A DNA stretch of 64,000 bases. Origin: Sphagnum magellanicum. Lineage: Eukaryota > Streptophyta > Sphagnopsida > Sphagnales > Sphagnaceae. The notes beneath the pieces were generated by a model. The model saw only the letters and a list, made by a program, of their open reading frames with translations, made no database searches and had not been told where the DNA came from. Within the stretch, counting starts at the first letter, position 1; every line of letters starts with the position of its first letter. Positions 57,901-64,000 of this stretch are shown piece by piece. Where the stretch lies: NCBI GenBank assembly GCA_021904315.1, contig CM038911.1, positions 11,133,390 to 11,197,389 of the forward strand, written 5' to 3'. Both the position numbers and the translations under genes were made by a program.

Positions 57901-60900
57901 TATTATATATTTTTTAAATCAATTTGTTATATTAACATATATTGTATATATCTAGTAAAAACATAAATAACATCTACAACAATATAAATTGACTTAATTA
58001 TACTAGTTATACTAATTTAAATATGTATGAACTTAAGTATGTACTAGTTTAAACCAATCTTCTTATCACAAATGTCCATTTTATACACCATCAATTGCAT
58101 TATTGGTAAAGCTGATACAAAGTTGTAATAAGTTGGAAATACAATCACAACAAAGTTGGGCCAAAGTTGCATTGTGTTTCATCCATCTAGCATGGTATTC
58201 TATTATCCATTTGCATGTTACTAGGATTACCAAAAAAATTCAACTTGAAACTTGTGATGTTGCCATGCCACCCAAGGGGCCATGACTCTTGATGATGTCA
58301 TCTTTTAATCAATGTTTCAATTTTTTCTCAAGTAGAGAATTGTTGATGCCAAAAATTTCCTTTTAGTTGAAACTCATTTTCAATTGTCCACCATCTGAGT
58401 ACATGGATCCACTTACTTGGTAATCACAATTAATTTATTTATAAGTTCAAAAACATTAATAGAAAAAACGTTATTGCAACTAGACTTTAATCACAAGTGA
58501 CATTTCGAACTAAAAATCAGCTTAGCAACAAACAACAAGTTGCCAATGACACTAGTTGCAAATGATGGATAAGTAATTTTTTTGTAAAATACAAGCATGA
58601 TGATTTTATACATGTATACATGGATGAGTTCATGTGACTACACTTACAACTACACTTGCATTTACAATGCACACCAATAGTTTGTTCACATGTGGTAGCC
58701 TAAAAATGTGACATGTTGCATCATTTGGACTTTTCAAAATATTTTGCCAAACAAATATTTCTTTTTTTCTTCAACCATTCGATTAAAGTAACTAGATTGT
58801 GCCACATGGCAACTTAAAATTGCCCTATAATCATCCAGGGTTAGCTTAAGGTTGGACCACTTATGGTAAGCCATGTGGCACCTAGGTGATATACCTCAAT
58901 GAAAGGAAAATTGATATGTGCCACTAGTTTTGCACCACATAGGCATGAACAAGCAACCGACTTCGGTTGTCGATAGTGTTCATATATCACAAGTTAAAAG
59001 TAGATATCAGGTTATTACCACAATAGCTATGGTGGCATTTAACACAATTTTTGTGCACCTGTTGAATCGTAACCCAATGCATTAGATCTATCCAATGCAT
59101 TTTAGGGTTGTCCTCCACATTCAAAGAAATCAAAGAACTATTTGTGAGTTTCATATTCCAACATTGGCTTGCCATGCTTCAAGGTGTGGAACAAGATGGC
59201 AAATTAAACAAGTTTCCTACATTTTCCCCCCACCACCCCATTAGCAACTAGCTACAACATTAACTCCTTACCCTTGGAGGCATAAGTAGCCTCATTTATG
59301 GCATGCCTATAGTCCTTATTAGTTTACTAGTCCCCTTTTTTGAACCCCTTTCAAAACTCCTTCAACTTTTCTATGATTTGCATGCTTATGAAGTGAATCC
59401 CATTTAGGTGCCAGGAATTTGTTTTATACTCCACTTCCATGCAAATTTTGCACTTGAAAATATGCACACATCCATAAAATCCAATTTGCAATTCAACCCA
59501 ATGTAATTTTGCCACCCATGAAACCTAGAATTTCTAAGTAGATTCATATGACATTCATTTCTTCTTGGCTTTTAGTGGGGACACATGATCACCATGTGTA
59601 GGAAGAAGAGTTGCAAACTTTGGAAATTTGTTGACAACAAAATCTACAAGGGAACCCAATGGGGAAAACTTTGAGTATTTACTTTCAAAATTGTTAAGAT
59701 AAAAGATTAGCACAACATTGTCAACAAGCAATGCATACAAAGGCCTTGGCATGTTACACAAGGTGGACGTGGTTGCACTACTTGCATTAAATTTGCGTCA
59801 CATATCACACAAGCAAGCTATAATAACTAGGGTTATGGGAAGAATAAACTTACTATGGGGTTTGATAGTTGTTGAAGAAGAGGCATCTTCTTGATCTTGA
59901 ATCTTGATTCACAAAACTTGCAAAAGCTTCAAACCCCAATGTAAACCTTGATAACATCCCTCAAGGATCATAATTCACAATATGTAAAAGTTCATGAACT
60001 TACAATGTTGTCAACAAACTTCAAAAGACTAAACTACAAATCATTGATTTAGAAAGAACAATCTAAAACTTACTAATTTAAACAATACCATATGCAAAGG
60101 GCCAAGAATTAAAAGTACTTAATTGAACTATAGAATAATTTTAAGCATTCACTTCTTAAGTTGTAAGTTGTGTCTAGTAACAAACTTTGAGTTGCAAGTT
60201 CAAAGATTGCAACACACATTAATGACTGTCAATTGAATCCAAACTTCGATGAGCTCTAAGTCCAAGGTGAGTATAGTAGCACCAAGTTGCAATGTGCACA
60301 ATCTTCTTGACTTTCAAACCATTCATTAATGAACTTCCATTCAATGTATATTACTTGTTTAACATTTAACATTTCCATTGCACAATCATTAGACAAATTT
60401 TTTTTTGAGTTAAATGTTTCAACTCAAGTCTCAAAAACTTGTTAACAAATTCAATGTTCATAAATTCACAAACTCACATTGCATTGTGCATATTTGAGCC
60501 TCAAGGTTCAAACGGGGTTTGAATTATGGTGATTTTGTTTTCTATACAAGTAGGAAAAGGAGTGGCAAAAGGAACCCTAAACAAGTTGGATTGTAGTCAA
60601 CAACTCAAATTGAAAGAGAAAAAACGATGAATATCTATGGGTGTAAAAGGGATAGGATGGTTACATGGTTGAGAATACAAAAGTAATGTTTGGCAAATCA
60701 AGGGTTTGAGGTATTGCTCTAAAAACAATAAAATGCATTGGGAGATATCACAACCAACGATGGCATCCATTGCCATGATAAGCTTTAAGTAATTTTTATT
60801 TCTACTTTTTTACTTACAAGTGTACAAATGATTAGCCCTAAAATTAAGGCAAAATTTTAAGGAAATTTGGCTGTTTTTGCCCTCCAAAAAAACATTGACC

Positions 60901-61359
60901 AATAGTGTCGCAAGATGCATTGTGGTGTGGGAAATCTCAATGTGAAAAAGAAAAAAATTACCTTCTTTTATAAATAGATGGGTAGGGAAAAATAAATGTT
61001 ATATTAACTTATTATATAATCTACTTTCTTGTTGTGTGGTGGAAATCATGTAAATTAATTATTTCTTTTATTTGTGTTATGATAAACAAGTGGTTGTGTA
61101 CTCATGAATTTAGCTATGACATTTTAAGTTATTAATTTTTAAACATGTGAGTGGACTAGCTACCCTAGTACTATTTTAACCTAGGACTACCTAGATTCAT
61201 CCTAGTTAAATTTTAACATGTATTTGTTGTTGGAGACAGCAAATAGTCCTATTTTATCACGTGTTTGATGTCTTGTTTGTATTTTTTTTGTTTGAGTTTT
61301 TTGTTTGAACTTGGGTAGTGTGAAACAAAAGCCTAGCAACTCCAATGTTCAAAAAATTT
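57901..61359. other. AT-rich spacer, no gene seen
   Basis: Open frames at 58103-58285 (+), 58987-59175 (-) and 59555-59761 (-) are short and unlike known proteins. Confidence 0.5.
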
Positions 61360-61490
61360 CTATATATTCATGTTGTGTGCAACGGAACATGTAAAAGGCT
61401 AAGAATGTGCGAGAGGATGAGAATTTGCTATATATTCATGTTAAATGCAATGGAACATGTAAAAGGCTAGCAATGTGTGAAAGGATGGGA
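61360..61490 (+). repeat. Two-copy 68-bp tandem duplication
   Basis: Copies start at 61360 and 61428. Each runs from 'ctatatattcatgtt' through 'ggaacatgtaaaaggcta' to 'gaggatg' or 'aaggatg'. Confidence 0.85.
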
Positions 61491-63151
61491 ACAATAAGGT
61501 TGCTTTGAAAATTGTCACAAAAAAAAATCTCTTCAAAATTTCTTTAATTGTGTAGATGCCCATTGAATGTGCATTTTGACCATTTGTTTCTCCTTCATCC
61601 CAAGTCCAAATGAAGCAATTTTTTCTCACCAACCGCATATGGACACTTTTTATCTACCCAATAATTTTTACCATCTTTCTAATTGAAATTGAAATTCTTC
61701 ACTAAAATGGATTTGAAGGCATGAAATCAAAGGTGGGTCATTGATCAATAATGTGATCACATGAGGCATTGTTTATCATGAACATCAACCCAAATACCAA
61801 GCAAAAGTTCTTAATTCGTTTGCACATGTATTTGTTTGGTTTTAATCCAATTTTTTTTTTTTTTGACAAATTTTGTCCTTCTTTGGAAAAAATTTGGGGA
61901 ACTATTTTTGAAAGATGTACATTGTAAATAAATTTTTTTGGTTTATTTTTGGGAAAAATTGCAAAATTTTCAATATCACAAAATTTTAAAGCACTCTTTG
62001 TTTTTTTACACATTCCATGGAGTTAGAGTAATTGTATAACATATTTTTTAAATGAAAAAGTCCACAAACAATGTGCAATAACCCTATTTATGACTTATTG
62101 AGCATGCCATATTTATTTATGGCATTCAATAAATAAACTTTGGCATGTTATATATCTTGCGTATGTTAAAAATATTTGTAAAAAGAAGAGGACTCAATGT
62201 GAAGAACAAAAAATTTCCCATTAAGCGGGTGACTTCAAAGTGAAATTCACATCTAACAACAAAAAATAATACATTGGTAATAAACATGGCTTGAAATTCC
62301 TTTTTCCCTAGCTTGTGATAAAATGAGGTTCAACATGAGTTTTGATGTGGCTTTCATTTTTGGTTGTCATTGTTGTGAATGTTTTGCAATAAATGTTCCT
62401 TCACCAAAAAAATATAAAAAAATCTGTTGTTCTTCACCTTCCAAAATTAGAGAAAATTGTTTCCTCTTTGCCTTGAGTCCACTTTCTTTTGCTCTTTGTT
62501 CTTCTATGTATTAATTGAATTTGTTTTCAGATCCTCTTGTGGGTGGCGGGTCCGATTTCAATTCCTTCACTCATTTTGTTTCACACATAATTTGTAAATT
62601 TGCATGTGGCAAAAGACTTCACTCCCTTTTGTAAAATGCTGTAGAATATACAGAAAAATATTCAGATCCCTCCTCCTCCTCCTCCTTCCTTGTTCATTGT
62701 GTTATGGTTGTCTCATCAACAGCCCAAATTCATGTACAGTTTTGCACCACTTTCAATGATGGGTGGGCTGATGGAGCAATAAGTTTTGAGTCGGCATCTC
62801 ATGGGCTGACAAAAATCCTTTGATTGAGCCATGGTCACATGTGATTCAGGAAGCAATGAAAATCCCTTTCTATGATGAGTTACACTGGATTGTTTTTTGT
62901 CCACAAGTCAAGTTGCGAGATTTCAGCAAAGAAAAGCAATTACTGTTCTTGACGGTAGAGTTATCCATGAAGTTACCCTGTCTTCACCCTCTCTTTGGGC
63001 CTGCTTTCACCTCCTGTCCCCTATTTCAGTGGTGTCTCCTATTTCAGTGGTGTCTGCAAAGTAAGGAATCTTTGATTAAATCTCAGTATGAAATGCTGAA
63101 ACTCAGCAGTTAATGCACAAGGTTCGAGAGCAATTATAGTAGTTGTTCAGG
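61491..63151. other. AT-rich spacer, no gene seen
   Basis: Open frames such as 61738-62013 (-) and 62820-63113 (+) have no recognisable domain. A (CTC)n tract lies near 62670-62686. Confidence 0.45.
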
Positions 63152-63368
63152 TAGGAGCAGTGGAAATATATGTAGTGTGGCAGCAGTGGAGGCGTTCATG
63201 AAAATGGAGAGAGGGTCGGATGAAACTCAAATTACCCACCAAAATTGGTGGCAAAACTAGTTTGGGTCTCAGTTATTTAATTTTGTATAAGTTTCATTCC
63301 CAGTTACGTATGTGATGCTTTACTATATTGAAACTGGCTGTTCTCGCCCCCTAATCGCGTGACTTTAC
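63152..63368 (-). repeat. Dispersed ~210-bp repeat, copy B (inverted relative to copy A)
   Basis: Reverse-complemented, this matches 3403-3610 over its whole length. The 16-bp palindrome CCACCAAAATTGGTGG (63236-63251) is perfectly kept even though nearby bases vary. The two copies lie about 60 kb apart in opposite orientation. Confidence 0.75.
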
Positions 63369-63446
63369 ATATAAGTCCATTGTAAGCAAAAAAAATTCAA
63401 CCTCACAAAATTGGAAAAACAAAATCCTGAGTTGAGAATGCACACA

Positions 63447-63632
63447 GTGAGCAAGCATCAGGTAAAAAAGCACGTGTATGTGAAGAGGTCATGTGAATGT
63501 CTTTGGAGTACATCTTTTGCGAATGAGTATTGGTGAGTGGTGAGCAAGCATCAGGTAGAAAAGCAAAAGTATGTGAGGAGGTCTTGTGAATGTCTTTGGA
63601 GTACATCTTTTGTGAATGAGTATGGACGAGTG
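63447..63632 (+). repeat. Two-copy 93-bp tandem duplication
   Basis: Copies start at 63447 and 63540. Each runs from 'gtgagcaagcatcaggta' through 'gtgaatgtctttggagtac' to 'gaatgagtat'. Open frames here only reflect the duplication. Confidence 0.9.
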
Positions 63633-63913
63633 TTGTGCAATTCTTTGATTTTGATAGTAACCTCCCATGTTTCAGATTTTCTGGATCTTAAAAATGAAAG
63701 AAACTCCAATTCTGTTCTTTTTATAAAAAAAAACTCAAAATCACCAAAACACTTGTTCCATTTTTTTTGGGAAGAATTTCAGGACTAAATAGAACCTCTG
63801 CTTTTGGGTTTGTGAAAAATTTCAACATTCTCCTCCTCCGGGCTGTTACAAATATTTACCACATCCAACATAGAGTGATATATTTCCCCATCCTTACAAA
63901 TATGTAAAAATGA

Positions 63914-63917
<4 letters not shown>

Positions 63918-63968
<51 letters not shown>
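63918..63968. repeat. (TA)n microsatellite
   Basis: An uninterrupted run of about 25 TA units lies near the window end. Confidence 0.97.
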
Positions 63969-63969
<1 letters not shown>

Positions 63970-64000
63970 CATCATATTCGCGAACAGATTTTCAAAAAAA

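Noticed and set aside
62820-63113. A 97-codon plus-strand open frame near the window end
   Set aside because: It contains an internal short duplication (ATTTCAGTGGTGTCTCCT), no known domain and no supporting splice context.

Overview
This window is nuclear DNA from a green plant. It holds four recognisable plant genes with GT-AG introns, one uncharacterised gene, plant-type TTTAGGG interstitial telomere motifs, and long AT-rich spacers full of decayed DNA transposons and minisatellites. The lineage cannot be fixed by eye. The Rab8/RabE, NPH3-family, H2A.Z and KUP/HAK proteins all fit a land plant, and several small departures from angiosperm family members make a non-seed plant (bryophyte, fern or lycophyte) plausible. 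Gene density is about one per 12 kb.

Layout. 1-5750: AT-rich spacer with dispersed repeats. 5751-6483 (+): histone H2A.Z in two exons, followed by a 237-bp tandem duplication and a ~140-bp four-copy tandem repeat. 8372-8869: a Helitron 3' end with the last codons of its helicase, between two ~100-bp direct repeats. 9688-14728 (-): a seven-exon NPH3/BTB phototropic-response protein of 653 aa. 15000-34560: an accessory, gene-free stretch with a dispersed 'TTTGGCTA/GGCTA' family, a probable tRNA-derived SINE, a 359-bp Tourist-like MITE with TTA target duplications, two different dead PIF/Harbinger transposases, and a strand-switching AT-rich foldback-like region. 35315-37689 (+): an eight-exon Rab8/RabE GTPase of 215 aa. 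40549-41300: a four-copy minisatellite carrying TTTAGGG runs. 41343-46872 (-): a ten-exon KUP/HAK/KT potassium transporter of 930 aa with one GC-AG intron. 48479-49235: a nine-copy 86-bp satellite. 51106-52177 (-): a two-exon gene for an unrecognised 153-aa single-pass membrane protein. 53900-64000: AT-rich spacer with a MITE fragment, low-complexity TAGG-rich tracts and an inverted partner of the repeat at 3.4 kb.

The genes do not form a pathway or cluster. They are ordinary housekeeping or signalling genes (chromatin, blue-light/auxin signalling, exocytosis, potassium uptake) set among repeats. I found no convincing new multi-gene system. The points most worth following are the two-arginine insertion in the H2A.Z L1 loop, the GC-AG intron, the uncharacterised membrane protein, and the repeat families, several of which recur tens of kilobases apart within this one window. 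All exon boundaries were read by eye from protein-family conservation, reading-frame phase and splice consensus; no transcript evidence was available.
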